Part shown: positions 49,141-58,314 of the stretch, one piece after another | Position numbering within the stretch: position 1 is the stretch's first letter | Layout: each line of letters opens with the position of its first letter | Assembly (NCBI GenBank): GCA_963665005.2 | Contig: CAXXTQ010000001.1 | Span: forward strand, 372,001 to 436,000 | DNA length: 64,000 bases | Direction: 5' to 3' | From: G963665005 sp963665005 | Lineage (GTDB): Bacteria > Bacillota > Clostridia > Christensenellales > SZUA-584 | The notes under the pieces: model-generated | Database searches by the model: none | What the model was told of the DNA's origin: nothing | The model's input: only the letters and a program-made list of their open reading frames with translations | Made by a program: the position numbers and the translations under genes

Positions 49141-49188
49141 CATAAAAAAAACAAATGCATTCCATGACAGAATGTTTGTTTTTTTATG
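49141..49188. terminator. Terminator after the SRP RNA (bidirectional)
   Basis: A long AT-rich stem pairs CATAAAAAAACAAA with TTTGTTTTTTTATG and CATTC with GAATG (49141-49188). It closes the SRP RNA transcript (minus strand). The -35 of the methyltransferase gene lies just beyond it. Confidence 0.75.
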
Positions 49189-49199
49189 AAAAAAATTTA

Positions 49200-49472
49200 A
49201 AGCCGTGCACCCAAAAATCGAAACGAAATTACAAGAGGTATTCCGTCAGGTTGCTCAGAGCAGACTTATCCGAGGCACACGGAGGATTCCGCTTACTGCT
49301 GCTCCCGTCAGGGCCTGACAGGGTTCACGGGCCGCCGTTGCACGGGGCCCACTCATCAACGCCCCTTAACGTCTCCATACCTTGCAAAGTCGCACCTCAA
49401 ATCGGGAATCAAACCCTGCTATAGCGGATTGCAGGTTACAGGGCACCGCTGGCTCCCCGTCTGGCACGGCAA
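49200..49472 (-). ncRNA. ffs: Signal recognition particle RNA, long form
   Basis: The 270-nt RNA is closed by GCCGTGC (49470-49464) and GCACGGC (49208-49202). The apical domain IV loop is seen as a GTCAGGCCC stem with GGGAGCAGCAGTAA, the Ffh-binding region with the conserved AGCAG. The 5' part (GGTGCCCTGTAACC region) with its two loops fits the Alu domain of Bacillus/Clostridium SRP RNA. With Ffh and FtsY (not in window) it targets membrane proteins. It lies between purA and the methyltransferase gene in a stretch of about 400 bases with no coding gene. Confidence 0.93.
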
Positions 49473-49537
49473 ACTTTTAATGAGGCTCAACCATAGATTG
49501 CGCCTTATTTATCTATTTTTGTTTTGCAGCTCTGTTT

Positions 49538-50821
49538 CTATTCAAAGTATTTATGCCGTAATATGCACTCGCTGCGCTCGGGGCCAACGCCTATCATACC
49601 AACTTTGACGCCCGTCTTTTCTTCAATAAACTCAATATATTTTTTGGCATTATCGGGAAGTTTGTCATACTCTCTTATGTGCGACAAATCTCCGCTCCAG
49701 CCGTCAAACTCTTCATACACCGGCTTTGCCTTTTCTATCTGCTCTAAAGATGCCGGATAATTATCGGTAATCTTTCCGTCAATTTCGTATCCCGTACACA
49801 CTTTGACTTTATCTATCTCTCCGAGAGTATCGACTCTCGAAAGAGCGATAGAAGTAATACCGTTTATTCTAACCGCGAAGTTTACTATGACAAGATCGAG
49901 CCAACCGCAGCGCCTTGCTCTTCCTGTGGTCGCTCCGTATTCCTGGCCCCTGTTTCTTATAAACTCTCCCATATCGTCAAGCAGCTCAGTCACGAACGGG
50001 CCTTTTCCAACTCTTGTGGTATACGATTTTACAACGCCCACAACCTCTGTCAGTGCGGCCGGCGGTAAGCCTGAGCCTGCGCTTACTCCGCCCGATGTCG
50101 GGTGCGAAGAAGTAACGTAAGGATACGTTCCGAAATCAATATCGAGAAGCATTCCCTGTGCGCCTTCAAACAAAAGTTTTTTGCCCTGTTTATATAAATC
50201 GTAGCATACCTTTGAAGTGTCACAGATAAGGCCGGAGAGGCGCTTCTTATACCCCATAAACTCTTTTAGCATATCTTCGAAGGCGAGCGGCTCCTGCCCG
50301 TATATTTTTGTCAGTATCTCGTTTTTCTGCTTCAGTATATTTTCCAGCTTTTCAGGAAAACTATCCGACAGCAGATCGCACATTCTCAGCCCTTTGCGTG
50401 CCGCCTTATCGGTATAGCACGGGCCTATGCCCCTCTTTGTCGTTCCTATTACTGTCTCGCGCGAATCGCCTTCGCTTAGGCTGTCTAAGAGCTTATGATA
50501 CGGCATTACCATATGCGCCCTGTCCGATATAAGCAGATTGTTTATCGTTGATCCGCTTTTACGCAGCTCGTCAATCTCTTCAATGAGCGAACCCGGATCT
50601 ATCACAACGCCGTTGCCTATCACACATTGCTTAGAATCATACAGAGAACCCGCAGGAACAAGATGAAGCTTGTAAGTAATATCGTCCACAACAATAGTAT
50701 GCCCCGCGTTGTTGCCCCCCTGGTATCTGATTACCACGTCGGCTTCGGAAGCCAGAAAATCGACGAACCTGCCTTTTCCTTCGTCTCCCCATTGTGCACC
50801 AAATACTGCTATACCCGGCAT
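49538..50821 (-). CDS. purA: Adenylosuccinate synthetase
   Basis: The 427-residue enzyme makes adenylosuccinate from IMP, aspartate and GTP, the first committed AMP step. GAQWGDEGKG near residue 10 (GTP and catalytic Asp), NAGHT near residue 39 and the TTGRARRCGWLD region are all intact. The length is normal. CGGGAGA precedes the ATG. A promoter and a promoter-proximal hairpin lie in the 150-base leader between mltG and this gene. Confidence 0.98.
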   Translation of the reverse strand: MPGIAVFGAQWGDEGKGRFVDFLASEADVVIRYQGGNNAGHTIVVDDITYKLHLVPAGSLYDSKQCVIGNGVVIDPGSLIEEIDELRKSGSTINNLLISDRAHMVMPYHKLLDSLSEGDSRETVIGTTKRGIGPCYTDKAARKGLRMCDLLSDSFPEKLENILKQKNEILTKIYGQEPLAFEDMLKEFMGYKKRLSGLICDTSKVCYDLYKQGKKLLFEGAQGMLLDIDFGTYPYVTSSHPTSGGVSAGSGLPPAALTEVVGVVKSYTTRVGKGPFVTELLDDMGEFIRNRGQEYGATTGRARRCGWLDLVIVNFAVRINGITSIALSRVDTLGEIDKVKVCTGYEIDGKITDNYPASLEQIEKAKPVYEEFDGWSGDLSHIREYDKLPDNAKKYIEFIEEKTGVKVGMIGVGPERSECILRHKYFE

Positions 50822-50850
50822 AATAATTCTCCCGTTTTTAGATTAGAGAC

Positions 50851-50880
50851 AAAAAAGCAGGGGCAACCGCTCCCCGCTTT
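50851..50880 (-). terminator. Terminator-like hairpin in the purA leader
   Basis: AAAGCGGGG and CCCCTGCTTT pair with a GCGGTTG loop and a U-rich run follows (minus strand). It could end the mltG-like gene transcript. It also lies just inside the transcript expected from the promoter at 50891-50919. Confidence 0.65.
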
Positions 50881-50890
50881 GTCCTACGAC

Positions 50891-50919
50891 ATATTATCAA
50901 AAAAAACATGCTACGTCAA
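50891..50919 (-). promoter_or_regulatory. SigA-type promoter of purA
   Basis: On the minus strand TTGACG (50919-50914), 17 bases, TAATAT (50896-50891). The predicted start is about 60 bases before ATG 50821, almost at the base of the hairpin. Confidence 0.5.
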
Positions 50920-50969
50920 CTAATAGCTTGCTTTTAAATAAAGCATTAAAACATATGCCCTTAAAAACA

Positions 50970-52043
50970 TTATTGATCGTATTTAAACACCTGTTTTTTG
51001 TTAACTTTTGCGAACGGGTCGATATCGAAAGTCTTATCATAAAGTTCTCTCGAAACGGCGGCCGCCTGTTTAAAATCTTCATAGTTCGAAAACGATAATA
51101 TTTCTTTTAAAGCATAATCATTAAAAAAATAATAAATGCTGCCGTCCGTTTTTTTTGCTATTGCGGCGCGCAGGCAATCGTCTTCCATAGCACATATAGG
51201 GCCTATGGGTACGCCTTTGACAGAGTAAGTATTGTACTTGCTTGATATCTTGATATCTTCGCTTGTAAGATACGGGCGCGTATACCCGAGCGCGTATTCT
51301 GTTGTGGCACAGCTCCTTAGCTTCGCTCCGTCATCCAGCCTGTTTAAAAATGCCGATGCCACTTCGTCATAGTAATCGTTCGGCAGGCACTCCCACTCTA
51401 TCACAGAGGCCAGGCAAAGCTGTTCGTGCGGCTTTAGATTGTTGGTTTCGCGAATTGCCGAGGCTATGGTATCGTATCTCTTTTCCGCCGCCTGTATCCA
51501 TATATTTACATGCTGCGCCAGGCTCTCATCCTGCGCTATTTCGTATTTGCCAGGAATAATGATTCCTTCCATGCGCCGAAAATCCGTGAGCGTGTCGTGA
51601 ATAATTTTGCTGTCCTCGCAGTTCTCCATTATGCTTTTTACCTCATTTTCGCTAAGAGAAAAAGCTTCGCAGATCTCCGGTATTATATCTTTTTCCAATG
51701 TATCACCCGGCCTTACACGCACCGTTCCCGCGTCATGCGAAGATGTTTTTGGCTGCTGCGATTGCTCGGGCGCGGGCGCCGATGTTTCTTGCGGCAATGC
51801 TGTTTGTACAGAATCAACAATATCCGGCTGTGTTGTTTTTAAAGGCAGCTTGGGCGCAGATGTCTGTGCCGCAGATAATCGCGGTGACGGCGTTGGTGAG
51901 ATAGCTGTCTGTACCGCAGTTAAAGTTTGTGTCGGCGATACCGCCGGCTCTTTGCCTTCGCATCCGCAAACCGCAAAAATAAATGTTATTATCAATATTA
52001 AAAACAAAGCTTTTTTTCTCTTCATCATTCTTACCGCAATCAA
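50970..52043 (-). CDS. mltG: MltG/YceG-like endolytic transglycosylase lipoprotein
   Basis: The 357-residue protein has an N-terminal basic/hydrophobic segment with a lipobox-like AVCGC (about residue 28), a Ser/Thr/Pro-rich linker and a C-terminal YceG domain (about 180-345). The catalytic Glu is in SVIEWE, followed by the SKYNTYSVKGVPIGPI motif. MltG cuts nascent glycan strands near the membrane. The Thr/Pro linker and shortened N-terminal LysM-like part differ from the usual family. The ATG is one of three close candidates (MIAVRMMKR). Confidence 0.85.
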   Translation of the reverse strand: MIAVRMMKRKKALFLILIITFIFAVCGCEGKEPAVSPTQTLTAVQTAISPTPSPRLSAAQTSAPKLPLKTTQPDIVDSVQTALPQETSAPAPEQSQQPKTSSHDAGTVRVRPGDTLEKDIIPEICEAFSLSENEVKSIMENCEDSKIIHDTLTDFRRMEGIIIPGKYEIAQDESLAQHVNIWIQAAEKRYDTIASAIRETNNLKPHEQLCLASVIEWECLPNDYYDEVASAFLNRLDDGAKLRSCATTEYALGYTRPYLTSEDIKISSKYNTYSVKGVPIGPICAMEDDCLRAAIAKKTDGSIYYFFNDYALKEILSFSNYEDFKQAAAVSRELYDKTFDIDPFAKVNKKQVFKYDQ

Positions 52044-52095
52044 TAATTTTTTTTAATTATAACATCTATTATAGTATTTTTAAACGCCCGTAAAA

Positions 52096-52130
52096 AAAGA
52101 AACCATCTGAAAAAATCAGACGGTTTCTTT
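52096..52130 (-). terminator. Terminator of the ccdA-tlpA unit
   Basis: AAAGAAACC and GGTTTCTTT with inner TCTGA/TCAGA pair across an A-rich loop. T-rich sequence follows on the minus strand. Confidence 0.85.
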
Positions 52131-52141
52131 ATCGGCTATTT

Positions 52142-52687
52142 CTAATTTTCTTTTTCTGCTATTTCCTTCATCTTCTCTACGATCATCTCTTCGGACATAA
52201 CGCCCACTCTTCCGCCTGCGTAGATACCGTCTGCGTCAAAAAATATTGATGTCGGAAAACCCGAGATAGTAAAATCATTTAGCAGCTGCCCTTGCTCGTC
52301 AAGCATAACTGTTAGATTTTTATACCCCAGTTCGTCATACCATTCTATGAAATTCTCTTTTGTCTTTTCTCCCGAATCACCGGGGAACACTACGCTGAGC
52401 ACATAAAAATCTTCCTCCTCTTGCGCAAGCTTATCGATATACGGAAGAGACGATTTGCAGTATCCGCACCAAGACGCCCACATTTCAAGATAAACGGGCT
52501 TGCCTTTATAATCGGATAGTTTATGAGTGTCTCCGTTCACGTCTGCAAACTCAAACTCGTAAGGCATCTCTTGCGTTGTTGCAGCTTCCTCTTGTGCCGG
52601 CTGCTCTTCTGACTCCTCCTTGGCGCATGAGCCAAATACAGCAAGCATTAACGTCAACACAACAATTGTTATTATTATTTTTTTCAT
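52142..52687 (-). CDS. TlpA/ResA-type thioredoxin-fold lipoprotein
   Basis: The 181-residue lipoprotein has a signal peptide ending AVFGSC, an acidic EEQPAQEEAAT linker, and a thioredoxin fold with the active site WCGYC (about residue 72-76). It acts as a thiol-disulfide reductant or oxidant outside the membrane. The CcdA-like gene just upstream would carry electrons to it across the membrane. No cytochrome c genes are nearby, so a role in general thiol redox or in spore/envelope proteins is likelier than heme ligation. Confidence 0.9.
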   Translation of the reverse strand: MKKIIITIVVLTLMLAVFGSCAKEESEEQPAQEEAATTQEMPYEFEFADVNGDTHKLSDYKGKPVYLEMWASWCGYCKSSLPYIDKLAQEEEDFYVLSVVFPGDSGEKTKENFIEWYDELGYKNLTVMLDEQGQLLNDFTISGFPTSIFFDADGIYAGGRVGVMSEEMIVEKMKEIAEKEN

Positions 52688-52709
52688 AATTCTTTCCTCT
52701 TTTCTTATA

Positions 52710-53414
52710 TCACAATGCTAATAAATGAAGGCTGTCTGTTAACAGCAAAATTCCCATTATAATTATTATGATACCTCCGGCAATTTTTATCTTATTCATA
52801 TGCTTGTATATTCCTTTAATTTTTACAAGCAGAACATTTGAAAAAGCGGTAACAATAAGGAATGGTATCAAGAGACCTAGAGAATAGATAACCATATACA
52901 ACGCGCCGATAACCGCTCCCCCCTGGCTTGCGACAATTGCCAGCACCGTCCCGAGTATAGGGCCGACACATGGTGTCCATCCAAAGCTGAATGTGAACCC
53001 TAAAATATACGCTCCCAAAAATCCTTTTCTTTCTTTCTTTGACTCAAGCTTTTTCTCGCGCATAAGAAAAGGAATCTTGACAATGCCCGTTTGGTATATA
53101 CCGAAAAGGATAACTATTATACCGCTGACGATAAGCAGAACTTCACGATTTTGTTTGACAAACATTCCGATTGCCCCGAACGCAAACCCGAGTATAACAA
53201 AGCTTGTGCTCAGCCCCAAAACAAACAACGTGACACGCAGCATGGGTTTTGCGTTTATACGAATCTTTCCTATTTTCAACCCTTTTGCTTTTTCGTTCTC
53301 TTCAACACCGCCGAGCAGCGTTGATATAAACACCGGTATTATCGGCAGTATACAAGGAGTAACAAACGTCAATATTCCGGCCAGAAAAACTCCGCCAATT
53401 GTAACAGCTTCCAT
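52710..53414 (-). CDS. CcdA-type thiol-disulfide electron carrier
   Basis: The 234-residue membrane protein has six helices and the two family Cys motifs, FVTPCILP (about residue 20) and FGWTPCVGP (about residue 137). It passes reducing power from cytoplasmic thioredoxin to extracytoplasmic partners such as the TlpA-like protein next to it. ATG 53414 has TGGAGGATCATT before it; an earlier in-frame start would include that site. The tlpA-like gene starts 22 bases after its stop. Confidence 0.9.
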   Translation of the reverse strand: MEAVTIGGVFLAGILTFVTPCILPIIPVFISTLLGGVEENEKAKGLKIGKIRINAKPMLRVTLFVLGLSTSFVILGFAFGAIGMFVKQNREVLLIVSGIIVILFGIYQTGIVKIPFLMREKKLESKKERKGFLGAYILGFTFSFGWTPCVGPILGTVLAIVASQGGAVIGALYMVIYSLGLLIPFLIVTAFSNVLLVKIKGIYKHMNKIKIAGGIIIIIMGILLLTDSLHLLAL

Positions 53415-53592
53415 AATGATCCTCCATTTATTATTTATTATATAACAAACATGGCATTTCGAATGTGATAAAATTACAAACAAAGTATGAATATTTTTTA
53501 TTCTATCATACACTATACAAAGAATCTTTTTTTTCTGTACAATTATCTTTATTTTTAGTAGAATTATAAATAAACTTTTTATTGGAGCGCGA

Positions 53593-54468
53593 ATGTATTA
53601 TGTGATTTTTAATCCCACCGCAGGAGCGGGAAGATCGGTAAAAACTATGCGTATAGTTGAACAGTATCTGAAGGACAATAACAAAGACTATAAAGTAGCC
53701 CAAACTAAGTATCCCAAGCATGCGACTCAACTTGCCCGTGACGCAATAGGCAAAGGATACGACGGTATCATATCCGTCGGGGGCGACGGTACTTTGCTCG
53801 AGATCGCGGAATCTATTCGTGACACAAACGAAATTTTAGGAGTGGTTCCGGCGGGAACGGGCAACGATTTTCGACAGGCCATAGGCGTTCCGAAAGATAC
53901 GCAAAAAGCGCTGGATATCATATTGCAAGCAAACAGCAAAAGCATTGACATTGGCCTTATGGATAACGGTGACTGTTTTTTAAATGTCGTCGGTACAGGG
54001 TTTGATGTACAGGTGTTAAAAAATACAAACAGGGTACGAAAGGTTCTTACAGGCAGTGCCGCTTATTATCTTGGTATAGTTATGTCGATATTGGGATATA
54101 AGAATATTGATCTTGAAATTACCGCAAACGGAAAAACTATAAAAAGAACTGTGCTTCTAATCGTTGTCGCAAACGGAAAACGTTTCGGCGGAGGATTGAA
54201 TGTCTCTCCCGATTCAAGCGTGACCGACGGTCTTTTCAATGTAGTAATTATAAATAAGGTTGCAAAGTGGCGCATACTCGGAGAGCTTCCAAAATTAAAA
54301 AGAGGCGAGCTTGAAAAAATCAGCTGCGCAGAACGATTCATGTGCAGCGAAATTAAAATAGAATGTGACAAATCACAGCAGTTTGATATAGACGGTGAAA
54401 TCTTCGGGCAAACTCCAATGGCATTTACCGTGAAAGAAAACGCGTTAAATGTTTTTTGCGCAAAATAG
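53593..54468 (+). CDS. YegS/BmrU-family lipid kinase
   Basis: The 291-residue protein has the diacylglycerol-kinase catalytic fold: NPTAGAG near residue 7, GGDGTL (about 64-69) and PAGTGNDFRQAIGVP. The C-terminal GGGLNVSPDSSVTDGLF segment is standard. It may phosphorylate diacylglycerol (DagK) or another lipid. TTGGAGCG precedes the ATG. It begins a run of three plus-strand genes with DUF5711 and cvpA. Confidence 0.93.
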   Translation: MYYVIFNPTAGAGRSVKTMRIVEQYLKDNNKDYKVAQTKYPKHATQLARDAIGKGYDGIISVGGDGTLLEIAESIRDTNEILGVVPAGTGNDFRQAIGVPKDTQKALDIILQANSKSIDIGLMDNGDCFLNVVGTGFDVQVLKNTNRVRKVLTGSAAYYLGIVMSILGYKNIDLEITANGKTIKRTVLLIVVANGKRFGGGLNVSPDSSVTDGLFNVVIINKVAKWRILGELPKLKRGELEKISCAERFMCSEIKIECDKSQQFDIDGEIFGQTPMAFTVKENALNVFCAK

Positions 54469-54554
54469 CAAATCAGATTCTTTGGCAATTGTTCATCACA
54501 GAAAATCATCATATATGATATAATAAATTTATATTCTTAACCGAGGTGCCATGA

Positions 54555-55664
54555 GTGTACATACAAAACAAAACAAGAAAATTTAAATTGTCGAGAAAAT
54601 CAGCTTTGTTTTTAATAAGCACCATTATTGTTTTTACAGTATTGGTTGTCGGTCTTATTATGCTTTTTACAAAAGGAAAAGAAGTCAAAGATACTCTGAC
54701 ACAAATGCCTTTCACAAACGAAAACTCATATTTTACTGTTGGCAATACTATAGTTTATGCGCAGGAAGAACTTTTGACATGTGTTGATTCTTCTTTAAAT
54801 TCAATTTGGAAATTCAAAGTTTTTTCTGACGGCCTCGACTTTGTTTCAAATGAAGGCCTAATTGCCGCAACCGGCCAGGGAGTTGTTCAGGTATTTGACG
54901 CAAACGGAAACAACCTTTTCTCTACTCAGCTCGACGGTATAATAAATTCTGCGAGAGTCTGTAAAGATAAAGTTGCTATTTATGTAGAGCAGCCTCTTTC
55001 GGACGAAACTCTTTCTTATATCGTTATTTTTGACCTTGACGGAATAAGCCTTTATCAGATCGATATTTCAAACCGGTGTGTTTTAGATTATGGATTCGAC
55101 AGCCTTTCTAATCTGTTGTATATTTTAGAGCTAGATGTTTCAGGTGCTTCTCCCATCTCAAGGATATCGACATACAGGCCGGAATCTGAATCTATGACGG
55201 GTATAAAAGAAATTAAAGACCAGCTGATCGACAGCGTTTATCTTATCGAAGATTCCATATACGCTTCGGGAACAAATACCCTTACGATGTATGATACGAT
55301 AAATTCAGATAAGCACGAAACGTTAGTTTACGGATGGATTCTAAAAGATATGGCACATATAAAAACGCCGTCGTTTTTATATGTGCCTAATTCAAAGAAT
55401 CCAGGGTTTATTGATATCGCGCGCATTATTAAAACAAACGGAAACGAAACAACTATAAATCTTCCGCCTCAGGTGTTTTCTATATTTCAGATAGGAGAAA
55501 AAATATATTGCTTTGCAACAAGCCACATATTCGTTTATACTAATGAGGGCAAATACTTAAGAACTCATGAACTGCCCTTCGCAATAGAAAAGGTGCAAAA
55601 AGCTACGGAAGGTTACGTGTTTGTAACGAGCAGCGGCGCAGTGTATCTTATGCCTCTCCCGTAA
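54555..55664 (+). CDS. DUF5711 membrane-anchored beta-propeller-like protein
   Basis: The 369-residue protein has a basic N-terminus, one helix (about residues 17-38) and a long extracytoplasmic region built of repeated beta units (VQVFDANGN, VVIFDLDGI, IFVYTNEGK). The pattern matches DUF5711 and suggests a PQQ/WD-type propeller. The start is GTG with GAGGTG before it; an overlapping ATG in another frame gives only 11 codons. It is paired with cvpA 18 bases downstream, as in other Clostridia. Function unknown. Confidence 0.8.
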   Translation: MYIQNKTRKFKLSRKSALFLISTIIVFTVLVVGLIMLFTKGKEVKDTLTQMPFTNENSYFTVGNTIVYAQEELLTCVDSSLNSIWKFKVFSDGLDFVSNEGLIAATGQGVVQVFDANGNNLFSTQLDGIINSARVCKDKVAIYVEQPLSDETLSYIVIFDLDGISLYQIDISNRCVLDYGFDSLSNLLYILELDVSGASPISRISTYRPESESMTGIKEIKDQLIDSVYLIEDSIYASGTNTLTMYDTINSDKHETLVYGWILKDMAHIKTPSFLYVPNSKNPGFIDIARIIKTNGNETTINLPPQVFSIFQIGEKIYCFATSHIFVYTNEGKYLRTHELPFAIEKVQKATEGYVFVTSSGAVYLMPLP

Positions 55665-55682
55665 TGCATTGGAGGATTACTT

Positions 55683-56390
55683 ATGAACTTGATAAATATA
55701 TTTTTTATACTCATTATAGGTATAACAGTACTCGAAGGAATACACAAAGGCTTTTTATATTCTGCGGCTAACCTTGGCTCTTTCTTTTTCTCTTTGCTTA
55801 CTTCATATTTGCTTTACCCTGTCGTATCAGCGGCCATAAAAGCTAATCATGAAATTTTTAAATTTCTGCTTTATTATACAGAAGGAGCAGAAAAAATTGC
55901 GTCTTTTGAAGATGCCAATATTTTGATAAGCAATCTTAATACAGTACAGCTTGATAATATCATAGCGTCTTCTTCGGTCTCTGAACCGTTTTCAACTTTG
56001 ATAAAACAAAACGTACAAAGCCAAGCTTTTATAGCGGACGGAATGAGCACTATTGGCGACTATTTTAATATGACTATTGTCTGCACGGTTCTTAATATTT
56101 TGTCTTTTCTAGCCGTTTTCGTGCTCGCTAAAATCGTTTATACGTTTATACTGGGTGCGGTAAGCTATACCGTCAAATTCCCTGAGCTTAAACAATATGA
56201 CAGAATTACCGGTTCGGTTTTCGGTGCATCAAGAGGAGTGCTTGCGTGTTTTTTGATGGTTACTGTAATCCCTGTAATCATTCTTATAGTACCGGTAGAC
56301 CAAGTTATTGAATATTACCAGAGCTCTTCTCTTGGAATGTTTTTCTATGAAAACAATTTCTTTTTACAGCTTATACGCGGAATAGTTTAG
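55683..56390 (+). CDS. CvpA-family membrane protein
   Basis: The 235-residue protein has an N-terminal NLINIFFILIIGITVLEG helix with GFLYS, typical of CvpA. A soluble stretch follows (about 60-120) and then three more helices. CvpA is linked to envelope homeostasis and bacteriocin secretion, but its role is unclear. TGGAGG precedes the ATG. It is followed directly by two parS sites and a terminator shared with parB. Confidence 0.85.
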   Translation: MNLINIFFILIIGITVLEGIHKGFLYSAANLGSFFFSLLTSYLLYPVVSAAIKANHEIFKFLLYYTEGAEKIASFEDANILISNLNTVQLDNIIASSSVSEPFSTLIKQNVQSQAFIADGMSTIGDYFNMTIVCTVLNILSFLAVFVLAKIVYTFILGAVSYTVKFPELKQYDRITGSVFGASRGVLACFLMVTVIPVIILIVPVDQVIEYYQSSSLGMFFYENNFFLQLIRGIV

Positions 56391-56396
56391 TTTAAT

Positions 56397-56412
56397 TGTT
56401 TCACGTGAAACA
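56397..56412. promoter_or_regulatory. parS site 1 (Spo0J/ParB binding)
   Basis: TGTTTCACGTGAAACA is an exact 16-base palindrome equal to the Bacillus parS consensus. It lies in the gap between cvpA and parB, 27 bases from the second site. Confidence 0.97.
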
Positions 56413-56423
56413 ATAATAAAAAA

Positions 56424-56439
56424 TGTTTCACGTGAAACA
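56424..56439. promoter_or_regulatory. parS site 2 (Spo0J/ParB binding)
   Basis: A second exact TGTTTCACGTGAAACA, 11 bases after the first. Two adjacent sites give a strong nucleation centre for ParB spreading next to the origin. Confidence 0.97.
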
Positions 56440-56440
56440 A

Positions 56441-56467
56441 AAAAAGAGCTCTACCGCTCTTTTTTTA
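56441..56467. terminator. Bidirectional terminator between cvpA and parB
   Basis: AAAAGAGC and GCTCTTTT pair around TCTACC (56442-56463), with T and A tracts on the two strands. Confidence 0.75.
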
Positions 56468-56476
56468 TAGCTTTTT

Positions 56477-57331
56477 TTATTTTGCTGTCATAAGAAAATC
56501 ATAAATGCTCTGCATTTGGTCTTTATTATAATAAGAAAGTGTTATTTTCCCTTTGCTTAAATTTCCTGATATCTGTACTTTTGTACCAAGCGCAGAAGAA
56601 AGCGCTCCTTGCGCAAACTCAATTTCGGGCGCTTTATATTTATTTTTCTTTCTTTCTTTTTGTTTTTTACCGCCAACAGCATTGATTATATCTTCCGTTG
56701 CACGCACAGATAAGCCTAAAGATATTATTTTTTTTGCTAAACTAAGCTTCTCTTCATCGTCTTCTAGCGCAACGAGGCATCTTGCGTGTCCGCTAGATAA
56801 ATCGCCGGATATCACAAGATCCTGAACCGCTTCGGGAAGGTTTAAAAGACGCAATGTGTTTGCAACTGCGCTTCTCGATTTGCCTATTCTCTCGGACAAA
56901 ACATCCTGCGAAAGGTCGTGCTCGTTCATAAGCATACGCATAGCCTGCGCTTCTTCAATGGGGTTTAGGTCTTCCCTCTGTAAATTCTCTACCAAAGAAA
57001 CTTCCATGAATTCTGAACGCGAATATTCTTTTATTACAACCGGTACCGTTTTTAGTCCCGCAAGCCTTGAAGCTCTGTATCTTCTTTCGCCGGCAATGAT
57101 AATATATCTGTCGCCGTTTTGCTGTACAATTATAGGCTGAACGACACCGTAGGTTTTAATAGACTGCGAGAGCTCTTTTAGTTTCTCATCGTCAAAGCTT
57201 TTTCTTGGCTGCTGTGTATTTGGGTCTATGGCATTAACGGCTACCTCTAAAACGGTATTTGGACTCTTGTTTTCTTCTGGTTCTTCTGTTATAAGCGCTC
57301 CTAGGCCTTTTCCCAATCTTTGTTTTTTCAC
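56477..57331 (-). CDS. parB: Chromosome partitioning protein ParB/Spo0J
   Basis: The 284-residue DNA-binding CTPase has the N-terminal ParB/Srx domain (about 25-115, with ENLQREDLNPIEEA), the helix-turn-helix (about 120-175, LSERIGKSRSAVANTLRLL) and a C-terminal dimer domain. It binds the two parS sites just past its own stop. The start overlaps the end of parA by 4 bases (ATGA). It acts in segregation, SMC loading and sporulation control. Confidence 0.97.
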   Translation of the reverse strand: MKKQRLGKGLGALITEEPEENKSPNTVLEVAVNAIDPNTQQPRKSFDDEKLKELSQSIKTYGVVQPIIVQQNGDRYIIIAGERRYRASRLAGLKTVPVVIKEYSRSEFMEVSLVENLQREDLNPIEEAQAMRMLMNEHDLSQDVLSERIGKSRSAVANTLRLLNLPEAVQDLVISGDLSSGHARCLVALEDDEEKLSLAKKIISLGLSVRATEDIINAVGGKKQKERKKNKYKAPEIEFAQGALSSALGTKVQISGNLSKGKITLSYYNKDQMQSIYDFLMTAK

Positions 57332-58104
57332 TGTTGCGCACCTCCGGTATATTCTATCATCTCGTCTGCCAAATCATTATAACATTGCGTTCCAAGGCAG
57401 TTTGGGTCATAAATTATTATAGGCAAACCAAAGCTCGGCGCTTCGCCAAGCCTTACGTTTCTCGGAATAACCGTTTTATATACCTTATTTTTAAAATAAC
57501 GTTTTACTTCTTCCACGACTTGTATCGAAAGATTCGTTCTTCCGTCAAACATCGTAAGCACAACCCCTTCAACCTCAAGTGTAGGATTAAGGCTGGCTTT
57601 TACAAGTTTTATGGTGTTTATAAGCTGTGATAATCCTTCAAGCGCGTAATATTCGCATTGTATCGGTACTAATATCTTATCCGCAGCTGTAAGCGCGTTT
57701 ATTGTTATAAGCCCAAGTGATGGAGGACAATCCATGAAAATGTAATCATAATCGTCTTTTATTGTCGAAAGCGCCTGGTCTAATATCTTTTCACGTGCTA
57801 TTTTCGCGACAAGCTCTACTTCTGCGCCTACAAGGTCAATATTTGCCGGAATTATATCGAGATTGTTTATCATTGTGTGTACAACGGCTTCTTTTGGGTC
57901 TATTGCATTTATTAAAATATCATAAGATGAATATTTTATCGCGTTTTTCTCTATACCAAAACCGCTTGTAGTGTTTCCCTGCGGATCAACATCTATCAAT
58001 AAAACCCTCTTTCCCTTTTCTGCAAGGCATGCGCTTAAGTTTACTGCCGTTGTTGTCTTTCCAACGCCTCCCTTTTGGTTGGCTATGGCGACTACTTTTG
58101 CCAT
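57328..58104 (-). CDS. parA: Chromosome partitioning ATPase ParA/Soj
   Basis: The 258-residue ATPase has the deviant Walker A KGGVGKTTT (about 11-19), Walker A' DVDPQGN and a MDCPPSLG Walker B. Soj/ParA moves ParB-parS complexes and controls DnaA. ATG 58104 has AAGGGGG upstream; a longer frame begins in the promoter region. The parA-parB order, with parS adjacent, is the standard chromosomal arrangement. Confidence 0.97.
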   Translation of the reverse strand: MAKVVAIANQKGGVGKTTTAVNLSACLAEKGKRVLLIDVDPQGNTTSGFGIEKNAIKYSSYDILINAIDPKEAVVHTMINNLDIIPANIDLVGAEVELVAKIAREKILDQALSTIKDDYDYIFMDCPPSLGLITINALTAADKILVPIQCEYYALEGLSQLINTIKLVKASLNPTLEVEGVVLTMFDGRTNLSIQVVEEVKRYFKNKVYKTVIPRNVRLGEAPSFGLPIIIYDPNCLGTQCYNDLADEMIEYTGGAQQ

Positions 58105-58314
58105 TAAATATTTCCCCCTTAATGAATTATAGTTAATTATAAAACAAAAACTCGTTATTGAAAAGAAATATGTATCTTTTTTGTTCAATATGGCTTTTTT
58201 TTATTTTCAATAATGAGTTCACAAATATTTCATATGAATAACATTGCTTTAAAATAGACGTTGTGTTATTATTTTATCGGACGGCTGACCGACTTATATA
58301 GAATGGATGTAAAT

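Noticed and set aside
49155..49424. An 89-codon plus-strand frame
   Set aside because: It is antisense to the SRP RNA; its codons mirror RNA stems.
53414..53592. A short reading frame between the CcdA-type gene and the lipid kinase gene
   Set aside because: No ribosome binding site and biased to AAA/TTT codons; the gap is best read as divergent promoters.
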